A DNA stretch of 64,000 bases from contig NZ_VOBR01000008.1 in assembly GCF_007845675.1 (NCBI RefSeq), forward strand, positions 186,001-250,000, in the 5' to 3' direction. The DNA is from Lentzea tibetensis (GTDB taxonomy: Bacteria; Actinomycetota; Actinomycetes; Mycobacteriales; Pseudonocardiaceae). The notes under the pieces are model-generated. The model saw nothing but the letters and a program-made list of their open reading frames with translations. It had not been told where the DNA came from and ran no database searches. Below are positions 40,651 to 47,507 of this stretch, one piece after another. How positions within the stretch are numbered: position 1 is the stretch's first letter; every line of letters starts with the position of its first letter. The translations under genes and the position numbers were made by a program.

Positions 40651-40754
40651 TTGTCTAGCCCGCCTAGTGAGCTAGCTCGATTGAACTTGCCTCGCCAGCC
40701 GCTTGACTTGTCTAGCCAACCTGGCTTACCTTCTACTTGGCTAGCCCGGCTAGC
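40651..40754. repeat. Cluster of CTAGCC-type repeats before the transfer operon
   Basis: TTGTCTAGCCCGCCTAG (40651-40667), TTGTCTAGCCAACCTGG (about 40709-40725) and TTGGCTAGCCCGGCTAG (about 40738-40754) share a core, with further GCTAGC between. The form resembles HutC-type GntR operators (GTnTAnAC). The cluster covers the probable promoter of the gene at 40773. Confidence 0.6.
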
Positions 40755-40772
40755 GAAGTTGCGGAGGTTGTC

Positions 40773-41249
40773 ATGGCTGTTCCGTACGGCACGCGCTTCA
40801 ACGCCGTGTTTGACCAGGTGTTTCCCATGGGTGCGCTGATGGTCGGTGAGGTCGCCCCGGACATGGAGTACATGAGCCAGGAGGACAAGGCCCGCGGTAA
40901 GCAGGCCAAGCAGAAGATCGACGAACGTTCGGGCAAGCGGCAGTGGAAGGTCGTCGTCACGGACCCGTCTGCCGAGAAGGAACGGGACGCCTCCGTCACG
41001 ATCACCGTGCTGGCGGACGTCCAGCCTGTTCCACCGCAGGCCGTGCAGGTCATGCCCGGTGTCGAAGTGCGGCCGGTCGCGTTCGAAGGGCTGACTGTCG
41101 AGCCGCGCGTCATGGGGGACCGGTTCAAGTACCAGGGCTTCATCGTCCGGGCCATGGCCATCAGCTCGCCGCAGGTCGGCACGCCGCCGAAGCGCGAGAG
41201 CAAGCCTGCGGGTCAGCAGGGTCAGAACGAGCAGAAGCCGGCGGCCTGA
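40773..41249 (+). CDS. SCO3933-family AICE regulatory/accessory protein
   Basis: A 158-aa protein that opens the rightward AICE operon, with GGAGG 6 nt before the ATG. It is beta-rich (VLADVQPVPPQAVQVMPGVEV, RPVAFEGLTVEPRVMG, FKYQGFIVRAMAI), with a Gln/Lys-rich tail. This layout matches the small SCO3933-type proteins that occupy the same place in many Streptomyces AICEs. Its biochemical role is not established. Position next to the operator region suggests control of transfer genes. Confidence 0.65.
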   Translation: MAVPYGTRFNAVFDQVFPMGALMVGEVAPDMEYMSQEDKARGKQAKQKIDERSGKRQWKVVVTDPSAEKERDASVTITVLADVQPVPPQAVQVMPGVEVRPVAFEGLTVEPRVMGDRFKYQGFIVRAMAISSPQVGTPPKRESKPAGQQGQNEQKPAA

Positions 41250-41251
41250 GG

Positions 41252-41521
41252 GTGGCGCGGCCGTCGCGTGAGGCGGTCGCTCGCTGGAACACCGCGTATG
41301 CGGAGCAGACAGCAGCGTTGTTCGCCGCGTCCAGCACGGGCGATCAGCAGGCGCTGCTCCGGCTCGCTCTTGGCTACTCGGCCGTGGCGCAGGCGTGGCG
41401 GATCTTGGCCGCTGATCTGGCGGTGCCTTTGTGGGCTCGCCATGCCTGCTCCATCGCTGCGGAGGAGTTCGAGCGGCGCGCGCGGTTGGAGCTCTCCCGA
41501 ACTGAGGACGAGGAACAGTGA
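41252..41521 (+). CDS. Small AICE hypothetical protein
   Basis: An 89-aa helical protein from GTG 41252, 2 nt after the preceding stop, with an Ala/Arg-rich composition (SREAVARWNTAYAEQTAALF, LAVPLWARHACSIAAEEFER). No domain recognised. Its stop overlaps the next ATG, so it belongs to the same tightly packed operon and is likely to be translated. Confidence 0.6.
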   Translation: MARPSREAVARWNTAYAEQTAALFAASSTGDQQALLRLALGYSAVAQAWRILAADLAVPLWARHACSIAAEEFERRARLELSRTEDEEQ

Positions 41522-41769
41522 TGCTCAAGCTGATGGTGTCGCCGGGGCCGAACGCCAAGGCGGAGGTCGTGCCCTGGCCCGCGGTGACCTACGCGTACTG
41601 CCTGCGGCTCCATCTCGATCCTTCGATGATCGTTATCCACATGCCGGAAGGGCCTGACGCGCAGAAGGAGATGGCCGCTTTCCTGCGGTCGCTGGCCAAT
41701 GAGGCCGGACTTCTCGCTCTGGTGCTCGATCCGCGTCCGGAGAACCTGCCCGGTCAACGGGAGGCGTGA
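41521..41769 (+). CDS. Small AICE hypothetical protein
   Basis: An 82-aa mixed alpha/beta protein (LKLMVSPGPNAKAEVVPWPA, then AAFLRSLANEAGLLALVLDP). Start and stop both overlap neighbours by 1-4 bp. It has no membrane segment or cysteine cluster and I do not recognise the family. Operon position suggests a transfer or replication accessory role. Confidence 0.6.
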   Translation: MLKLMVSPGPNAKAEVVPWPAVTYAYCLRLHLDPSMIVIHMPEGPDAQKEMAAFLRSLANEAGLLALVLDPRPENLPGQREA

Positions 41770-41960
41770 CGAAGCTACGGCTGCTGGCGCGGTTCAGGTA
41801 CGCGATGGGCTGGACCGCGGTGCATCCGATGACTCGTCGCGTGCGGATGGAGTGGCGGAACTGCACACGCTGCCTGGGCGGCGGCTGGTTCCGCAGCAAC
41901 GAGAAACGGCCGCTGTGCTCCTGGTGCAAGGCGCTGAATCGGCGGCTCGGCCAAGGCTGA
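41766..41960 (+). CDS. Small zinc-ribbon protein
   Basis: A 64-aa very basic protein from GTG 41766 with a four-cysteine zinc ribbon: CTRC, 16 residues, then CSWC. Short zinc-ribbon proteins of this kind recur in AICE operons and are likely nucleic-acid or protein binding. Overlaps the preceding gene by 4 bp. Specific role unknown. Confidence 0.65.
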   Translation: MTKLRLLARFRYAMGWTAVHPMTRRVRMEWRNCTRCLGGGWFRSNEKRPLCSWCKALNRRLGQG

Positions 41961-42093
41961 TCGACAACTGAAGAAACCGTGTTGGTGTGTCGCGCGGGAA
42001 ACAGTCCAAGTCTTGGCGGGCTCGACTGTTCCCCGGCGACTTACACCGACTCGAACGACCCTGAAATCGTTGGGACACAAGGAGATTCGAGTC

Positions 42094-42300
42094 ATGCAGA
42101 GCGTATCCGCTCTCCGGGGGAGCGCGTCAACTCGACGCTATCCGCCAGGTGGTTGGAAGTTGCGCAATGGCCGCAAGTGCCAGCGCTGCAAGCGGTTCGG
42201 CGTGTTCGCGCCTGGACAGATCAGGTGCTGCGCCTGCCTCGGGTGGTTGTCGCTGATCTTCGTCAACGTCGTGGTCATCAACTGCGGCGGTGAGCGATGA
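42094..42300 (+). CDS. Small zinc-ribbon protein with hydrophobic tail
   Basis: A 68-aa protein with AAGGAG upstream of ATG 42094. The four-cysteine knuckle (CQRCKRFG ... CCAC) is followed by a hydrophobic stretch, LGWLSLIFVNVVVIN, that could insert in the membrane. Its stop overlaps the next ATG. The preceding 133 bp (41961-42093) hold no gene and probably a second promoter. Function unknown. Confidence 0.6.
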   Translation: MQSVSALRGSASTRRYPPGGWKLRNGRKCQRCKRFGVFAPGQIRCCACLGWLSLIFVNVVVINCGGER

Positions 42301-42551
42301 ACGCAGCAGAGAAGCAGGAGCTCTTCGCCAGGGTGGTTGCCAGCAAGCAGGCGGTGAGGACGTACGCCGTTCTTCTCGATGACGGGCAGCTCGTCAGTCT
42401 CGAACTGTCGGAAGCACAGGTCGAAGGCTTCGAGTGCATGACCTGCAAGACGTTGTGCACCTCCGGTCTCGGTGCGTTCCGGCCGGCCGGGCGCGTCCTC
42501 AACGTGGGCACCGTCTTCCAGTGCGTTGCTTGCACGGGCGGTGCGCGATGA
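42297..42551 (+). CDS. Small cysteine-knuckle AICE protein
   Basis: An 84-aa protein beginning AAEKQELFARVVASKQAVRTY. Four cysteines are arranged as CMTC ... CVAC plus one internal Cys, typical of a zinc ribbon. Overlaps both flanking genes by 4 bp, directly upstream of the translocase gene, so likely co-translated with it. No specific family recognised. Confidence 0.6.
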   Translation: MNAAEKQELFARVVASKQAVRTYAVLLDDGQLVSLELSEAQVEGFECMTCKTLCTSGLGAFRPAGRVLNVGTVFQCVACTGGAR

Positions 42552-44020
42552 GCGGAACCAAGTGGGTCGATCCTGCACCGTTCGAAGGTGCCCGTCCGCG
42601 GTTTCCCTGGTGGGTGTGGCTGCCCAACTGGGCGAAGGTCGCGGCGGCTCCGTTCGTCCTGCTGTGGCTGCTGGCACGGCTGGCCGTACGTCTGGTCCTC
42701 GTCGTGGTCCGCTACCCCGTCTCAACGCTTCTGCCGCTCAGCGGCTACGTGTTCTACCTCCACTTCGGCCTGTCGCCACTGGTGCTGGCGCTGCTGGCTC
42801 TCACGGCTGCGTTGGTGCTCTGGTGCGGCCTCGACCGGACATCGTTCCTCCGGCTCGGGTGGCACCGACTGCTGACCGAATGGCGGCGGGCAACGGTGTA
42901 CGTACCGCAGTGGCGGACGGTCATGCGGCTCGCTGACCTCGCCAAGGAGAACCGGGGCAAGGAGTACCGCCCGAAACTGCGTCGCGTCCGGTCCGAGGGT
43001 TGGCGGGACAAGGTGCGGGTCCGCATGATCCCCGCCCAGTCCCCGGAGCAGTGGGAAGCGCGGAGGGACAACCTGGCGCACTCCTTCAACTCGAAGTCAT
43101 GCCGGGTGCGGGTGCTCAAGCCTCGGGTTCTCGAACTCGACTTCATCCACTCAGACCCGCTGACACGTCCTGTGGCCGTTCCGCAGCTGTCGGACTCGAC
43201 TGAGGTTGACCTCAAGAAGGTGGTCGTCGGCCGAACCGAGACCGGAAAGCCTTGGCGGCTGCGTCTCCTCGGCTCACAGGTTCTTGTCGTCGGTGTGCCT
43301 GGCGCGGGCAAGGGCTCGGTGCTGTGGTCGATCGTCTGGCAGCTGGCACCCGCTATCCGTGCTGGCCTCGTCCGGCTCGTCGGCATCGATCCCAAGGGCG
43401 GCATGGAGCTGGGCCAGTGCCCGGACGCCTTCGACAAGGTCGTCTACGACAACGGGGCGGACGCCGTCGAACTGCTCGAGGAAATCGCGGCGGAGGTCAA
43501 GGAGCGGGCCTCGCGATACCGGGGCATCCGTCGACTGTGGGCACGCTCGACCGGTGAGCCGTTCACCGTCCTGGTGGTCGACGAGCTGGCAGACCTCGTC
43601 GCGTACCAGCAGGACAAGCAACTGCGCGAACGTGCCACCCGCGCAATCCAGACGATCACCTCGCAGGGACGGGCACCCGGCTACGCCGTCGTCGGCCTGG
43701 TGCAGGACCCGCGCAAGGAGGTCGTGAGCTTCCGGCACCTGTTCACCACCCGTGTTGCCCTGCGCCTCGACGAACCGCAGCAGGTCGACATGGTGCTGGG
43801 CGACGGCGTACGGCAGCGGGGCGCGGCTGCTCACGAGATCAGCGAGAACACACCCGGTGTCGCCTGGCTCAAGGAGGACGGGCAACGGGAACCGGAGCGA
43901 GCAAGGGCCTTCCATGTCACGGACGCGGACCTGGTTGAGCTCGGTCTGTTCTTCGCCAAGGCCACAGTCCATGACCTCCCCGGTCGACCTGGCGGCAACG
44001 AAGGGAGCGCGGCGGCATGA
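42548..44020 (+). CDS. traSA: TraSA-like FtsK/SpoIIIE DNA translocase
   Basis: A 490-aa transfer motor. An N-terminal membrane region (residues about 30-100, AAAPFVLLWLLARLAVRLVL and two further helices) leads to the ATPase with Walker A GVPGAGKGS (249-257), Walker B LVVDELADL (D345, E346) and QTITSQGRAPGYAVVGLVQDP. It is shorter than the translocase of the first AICE (746 aa) and not closely similar outside the motor. Expected at hyphal contact sites, pumping the double-stranded element. Overlaps repSA by 4 bp. Strong family call. Confidence 0.9.
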   Translation: MSGTKWVDPAPFEGARPRFPWWVWLPNWAKVAAAPFVLLWLLARLAVRLVLVVVRYPVSTLLPLSGYVFYLHFGLSPLVLALLALTAALVLWCGLDRTSFLRLGWHRLLTEWRRATVYVPQWRTVMRLADLAKENRGKEYRPKLRRVRSEGWRDKVRVRMIPAQSPEQWEARRDNLAHSFNSKSCRVRVLKPRVLELDFIHSDPLTRPVAVPQLSDSTEVDLKKVVVGRTETGKPWRLRLLGSQVLVVGVPGAGKGSVLWSIVWQLAPAIRAGLVRLVGIDPKGGMELGQCPDAFDKVVYDNGADAVELLEEIAAEVKERASRYRGIRRLWARSTGEPFTVLVVDELADLVAYQQDKQLRERATRAIQTITSQGRAPGYAVVGLVQDPRKEVVSFRHLFTTRVALRLDEPQQVDMVLGDGVRQRGAAAHEISENTPGVAWLKEDGQREPERARAFHVTDADLVELGLFFAKATVHDLPGRPGGNEGSAAA

Positions 44021-45648
44021 ACGCAGCCATCCCCACTCTCCCCGCCGATGTTGGAGCACAGACCCGCGCGGAACGGATGAGACAGCCCGCGGCTATCGAC
44101 GTCGCCAAGGCTGCTGCTGAGCAGCACGGAGTCTGCGTCCGGCCGTTCACGATGGAGGTCGAGGATCACGAGACCTTCGAGATCCGCTACGTCGCGGTGC
44201 CGTGCGGCTCGACGGTCGAGAGCGTGTGCGCACCCTGCGCCAAGAAGGCCAAGGCGTTGCGGATGACCCAGTGCCGTGAGGGCTGGCACATGGAGGTCGA
44301 GCCGGACTTCACGCCGGAACCTCCGACCAAAGACCAGACAGAGCTGCTGACATACCGAGCTGACCTGATGAAGGCGTACCAGGAGGAGGGCAACTCTCCA
44401 GAAGCCGACGAGCTGCGAGAAGAGATCCACAGCGTCGACGCGGAACTTCGGCAACTCGGCGTTCGTGGTCGGCTGCCCTCGCCGGACGACCCCGGCAAGC
44501 GGCCGGTGAAGCGCTCGACGAAGCGTCGGCAGGATGCGCCGGAACTTCCTCGGCGGCGGGTGGAGAAGCGGACGATCGGGCGGGAGTTCGCCGGCGCGTT
44601 CCGGCCGTCGATGTTCGTGACGCTCACGCTCGACACCTACGGGCGGGTGCACGAGGACGGCACGCCCGTTGATCCGGACCGCTACGACTATCGCCGTGCC
44701 GCTCGGGACGCGGTGCACTTCGCGTCGCTGGTCGACCGGTGGTGGCAGAACCTGCGGCGGGCAGTCGGGTGGGACGCCCAGTACTTCGCCACGGTCGAGC
44801 CCCAGAAACGGGCTGCTCCGCACCTGCACGCGGCGATCCGCGGTTCGATCCCGCACGACGTGATCAGGCTGGTCACGGCGGCTACCTACCACCAGGTGTG
44901 GTGGCCCAACCACGACGAGCGGATCTACTTCGGCAACGAGCTGCCGGTCTGGGACGGCAAGGCGGAAGCGTTCGTCGACCCGGACACCGGCAAGGCCTTG
45001 TCCACTTGGGATGACGCCGAGGTCGAGGAACCGGCGCACGTCGTCACCTTCGGCCGCCAGGTGCACTCCAAGGGCATCCTCGGCGGCTCGGAGGAGTCCG
45101 GGCGGCACATCGGCTACCTGACCAAGTACCTCACGAAGTCCATAGGTGAGGTGATCGAGCAAGACACCGACCGGCAGCGCAGGCACGCGGACCGGCTGGC
45201 AGACGAGCTCGCCGTCACCCCGTGCTCGGAGCGGTGCCCGGTGTGGCTGCTCTACGGCGTCCAGCCTCGCGGGGCCAACTCGCGGATGACTGCGGGGCGC
45301 TGCAAGGGAAGGGCGCATCGGCGGACCACGCTCGGGCTGCCTGGACGGCGGGTGCTCGTCTCGCGGAAGTGGTCGGGCAAGACGCTGGCCGATCACCGGG
45401 CGGACCGGAAGCGGTTCGTCGTCCAGGCGCTTGCTGCGGTCGGCATCGAGAAGCCGGTGAAGGACACGTCGCGGCTGGTCTGGCACAAGGTCCGGCCTGG
45501 TGACCCGAACGTGCCTCCGAGGGCGCACCTGCTCATGCATGCCATCGCCCAGCGGGTCACGTGGAGAGCCGAATACGACCGCGCGATGCTCGCGGCCGGC
45601 TGCTCTCCCCCAGACCCGATTGTTTCGGCAACTCCGCTCGCGGCTTGA
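44017..45648 (+). CDS. repSA: RepSA-like rolling-circle replication initiator
   Basis: A 543-aa initiator of the pSAM2 RepSA family. The HUH metal motif is in APHLHAAI (H269, H271). Candidate catalytic tyrosines lie in YLTKYLTKS (Y367, Y371). An N-terminal CAPCAKKAKAL cysteine pair and the late CSERCPVW pair may bind zinc. It nicks the origin of the excised circle to start rolling-circle replication; in pSAM2 the origin lies within or near repSA. Family and motifs clear. Confidence 0.9.
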   Translation: MNAAIPTLPADVGAQTRAERMRQPAAIDVAKAAAEQHGVCVRPFTMEVEDHETFEIRYVAVPCGSTVESVCAPCAKKAKALRMTQCREGWHMEVEPDFTPEPPTKDQTELLTYRADLMKAYQEEGNSPEADELREEIHSVDAELRQLGVRGRLPSPDDPGKRPVKRSTKRRQDAPELPRRRVEKRTIGREFAGAFRPSMFVTLTLDTYGRVHEDGTPVDPDRYDYRRAARDAVHFASLVDRWWQNLRRAVGWDAQYFATVEPQKRAAPHLHAAIRGSIPHDVIRLVTAATYHQVWWPNHDERIYFGNELPVWDGKAEAFVDPDTGKALSTWDDAEVEEPAHVVTFGRQVHSKGILGGSEESGRHIGYLTKYLTKSIGEVIEQDTDRQRRHADRLADELAVTPCSERCPVWLLYGVQPRGANSRMTAGRCKGRAHRRTTLGLPGRRVLVSRKWSGKTLADHRADRKRFVVQALAAVGIEKPVKDTSRLVWHKVRPGDPNVPPRAHLLMHAIAQRVTWRAEYDRAMLAAGCSPPDPIVSATPLAA

Positions 45649-45663
45649 TCAATGGGGGATTCG

Positions 45664-45849
45664 ATGTCTGACAGGAACCAGCTTCTACCAGTGCAAACAG
45701 TCGCAGACCTGCTCTCGGTCAGCCGGTGGACCGTCTACCGCCTGATCTGGGACGGCTATCTGCATTCGGTTCAGGTGGGCCGTTGTCGACGTGTTCCGCA
45801 AGGCGCGTTGGACGCCTATCTCGGCGGACTGCTCGGGGAGGTGGCCTGA
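45664..45849 (+). CDS. xis: Excisionase (XisSA-like)
   Basis: A 61-aa helix-turn-helix protein, LPVQTVADLLSVSRWTVYRL then VGRCRRVPQGALDAYL. ATG 45664 is used; ATG 45652 in frame would add four residues. Its TGA overlaps the integrase ATG, so both are made together, as in pSAM2. It should direct the integrase toward excision. Clear family match. Confidence 0.9.
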   Translation: MSDRNQLLPVQTVADLLSVSRWTVYRLIWDGYLHSVQVGRCRRVPQGALDAYLGGLLGEVA

Positions 45850-47090
45850 TGGGTCGCAGGGCGAACGGCGAAGGGACGATCAAGCAGCGGAAGGACGGCC
45901 GGTACGAAGCGCAGGTCTTCGTCTGCACGCCTGAGGGCGAATGGAAGCGGAAGTGCGTCTACGGGAAGAGCTGGGAGGAGTGCAACGACAAGAAGATCGC
46001 GCTTCAGGACGCCAACCGGCGCGGTGTCCCAGTTGCTACGACCAAGCTCACCGTCGCGGAGTTCTTCGCCTACTGGGTGAAGGAGATCGCGGAGCCTTCG
46101 GTTCGTCGGACGACGTACAGCTCGTACGAGGGACTGACGCGGCTCTACATCGTTCCGGGCATAGGCAAGAAGAAGCTCAAGGAGCTGACGGCCCAGCACA
46201 TCCGCACGTGGCTCAACACGGTGAGCAAGACGTGCCAATGCTGCGCGCAGGGCAAAGACGTGAAATGGGCGGAGAAGGAAGGACGAGAAGCACGCTGCTG
46301 CGCCAAGAAGCCCAAGGAGTGCTGCAACAAGGTCCCGTCTTCGGCAAGCGTGCGGTACCTGCTCCGGCTGCTGCGTGCAGCGCTTCAAGACGCAATCGAA
46401 GAAGACCTGCTCACCCGGAATGTCGCGACTTTGGTCAAGCTGCCCAACAACGGGAAGCGAAAGCACAGGGCGTGGACTGCGCAGGAAGCGAAGAAGTTCC
46501 TCGCGACGGCCAAGGAGCACCGCCTGTACGCGCTGTGGGCGGTGGGTCTGAGCATCGGCCTACGGCGTGGTGAAGCGCTCGGTCTGCGGTGGGACGACGT
46601 CGACCTGGCCGGCCAGAAGGTCACCATCGCGCAGGCACTGCACCGGGTCGACGGGAAGTTGAAGCTCGACGAGGTGAAGACCGACTCGTCGGCGGCGACG
46701 ATCCCGCTACCCACTCCCCTGGTCGCCGTCCTCAAGCGACACAGGGCGGTGCAGGTGGGCGAACGGCTGGCAGCTGGCAAGCGTTGGCAGGACAGCGGTC
46801 TGGTCTTCACAACGCCCAAGGGCACACCGATCGAGCCGCGGAACATCAACCGCGCGTTCGAGGCGTTGTGCCACAAGGCGGGCGTCCGGGTCATCCGCGT
46901 CCATGACCTCCGACACTCGTGCGCGACGCTCCTCTTCGCCATGGGCGTCGATGCCGCGACGGTGCAACGGATCCTGCGGCACAGCTCGATCAGCGTCACC
47001 ACGGGCACCTACATCGAGGTGATCGAGAGCGTGCAGCAAGAAGCGGTCAACAAGATGGGTGTGTTCTTCGACGAAGCAGCCGAGAAGTGA
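45849..47090 (+). CDS. int: Tyrosine site-specific integrase (IntSA-like)
   Basis: A 413-aa tyrosine recombinase with R239 (LRRGEALGLRW), H352xxR355 (HDLRHS), the HSSISVTTGTY segment and nucleophile Y388. The core-binding domain is interrupted at residues about 125-160 by a cysteine-rich insert (CQCC ... CC ... CC, seven cysteines), probably a zinc-stabilised loop, known in other AICE integrases. The gene ends 62 bp from the tRNA-Arg target. It should recombine the 43-bp att core. Confidence 0.93.
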   Translation: MGRRANGEGTIKQRKDGRYEAQVFVCTPEGEWKRKCVYGKSWEECNDKKIALQDANRRGVPVATTKLTVAEFFAYWVKEIAEPSVRRTTYSSYEGLTRLYIVPGIGKKKLKELTAQHIRTWLNTVSKTCQCCAQGKDVKWAEKEGREARCCAKKPKECCNKVPSSASVRYLLRLLRAALQDAIEEDLLTRNVATLVKLPNNGKRKHRAWTAQEAKKFLATAKEHRLYALWAVGLSIGLRRGEALGLRWDDVDLAGQKVTIAQALHRVDGKLKLDEVKTDSSAATIPLPTPLVAVLKRHRAVQVGERLAAGKRWQDSGLVFTTPKGTPIEPRNINRAFEALCHKAGVRVIRVHDLRHSCATLLFAMGVDAATVQRILRHSSISVTTGTYIEVIESVQQEAVNKMGVFFDEAAEK

Positions 47091-47092
47091 AC

Positions 47093-47112
47093 TGCGGTCA
47101 CAAATGCGGTCA
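47093..47112. repeat. Right arm-type repeats of the second AICE
   Basis: TGCGGTCA at 47093-47100 and 47105-47112, 12 bp apart, matching the pair at the left end. Confidence 0.6.
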
Positions 47113-47146
47113 GAGCCCCTGTGGAAACTTCTCCACAGGGGCTCTG
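47111..47146. terminator. 15-bp hairpin between integrase and tRNA-Arg
   Basis: CAGAGCCCCTGTGGA (47111-47125) pairs perfectly with 47132-47146 with a 6-nt loop. It came with the element and now follows the tRNA-Arg gene, replacing the hairpin left at 35561-35592. Confidence 0.85.
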
Positions 47147-47149
47147 AGC

Positions 47150-47225
47150 TGGCGCGCTCGGCAGGATTCGAACCTGCAACCTTCTGATCCGTAGTCAGAT
47201 GCTCTATCCGTTGAGCTACGAGCGC
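47150..47225 (-). tRNA. tRNA-Arg(ACG) with encoded CCA
   Basis: The minus strand folds as a standard tRNA: GCGCTCG pairs with CGAGCGC, the anticodon loop CTACGGA gives ACG, and the T arm contains GGTTCGAAT. The discriminator G (47153) is followed by CCA (47152-47150). The last two bases of CCA come from the integrated element, not from the host. A34 is the expected substrate of TadA. Confidence 0.95.
47152..47194. repeat. attR, 43-bp direct repeat within tRNA-Arg(ACG)
   Basis: Identical to 35598-35640. Here it is part of the intact tRNA gene, covering its 3' half plus one C, and forms the right junction of the element. Confidence 0.93.
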
Positions 47226-47264
47226 ATGTATTCAATTGTATCCGAGCCCGGAGGCTCGGCCTTG

Positions 47265-47354
47265 CGGAGGCTCCGGGATTTGAACCCGGGATGGGGGGTA
47301 ACCCCAAACCGCATTAGCAGTGCGGCGCCATAGACCAGACTAGGCGAAGCCTCC
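47265..47354 (-). tRNA. tRNA-Ser(GCT)
   Basis: A class II tRNA on the minus strand: acceptor GGAGGCT with AGCCTCC, anticodon loop CTGCTAA giving GCT, a long variable arm rich in G and C, and T arm GGTTCAAAT. CCA is not encoded. It lies 39 bp upstream of tRNA-Arg and may share its transcript. Confidence 0.95.
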
Positions 47355-47423
47355 CGGGGCCCTCGGCCACGACGCATAGATTACACAGGTCCTCAACCGA
47401 GAAGCAAAACGCCCCCCTCGTAC

Positions 47424-47457
47424 CGGTGTTTGCCCAGCTCAGACCGGGCAAACACCG
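47424..47457. terminator. 12-bp hairpin terminator
   Basis: CGGTGTTTGCCC (47424-47435) pairs with 47446-47457. It lies 51 bp downstream of the acetoacetyl-CoA synthetase gene (minus strand). Confidence 0.8.
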
Positions 47458-47507
47458 ATCAAGGGACCCCGTTCAGGCGCTGTTCACGCACGAACGAGTG
47501 ACGTAGA

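Larger units (their letters stand above)
35598..47194 (+). mobile_element. Complete pSAM2-type AICE in tRNA-Arg(ACG)
   Basis: An 11.6-kb element bounded by the 43-bp repeats. It holds int, xis, repSA-like initiator, traSA-like translocase, a run of small zinc-ribbon and accessory genes, a divergent GntR/HAD control pair, and a two-gene cargo cassette near the left end. All core AICE functions (integration, excision, replication, double-stranded transfer) look intact by reading frame, so it may be mobile. Confidence 0.93.
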
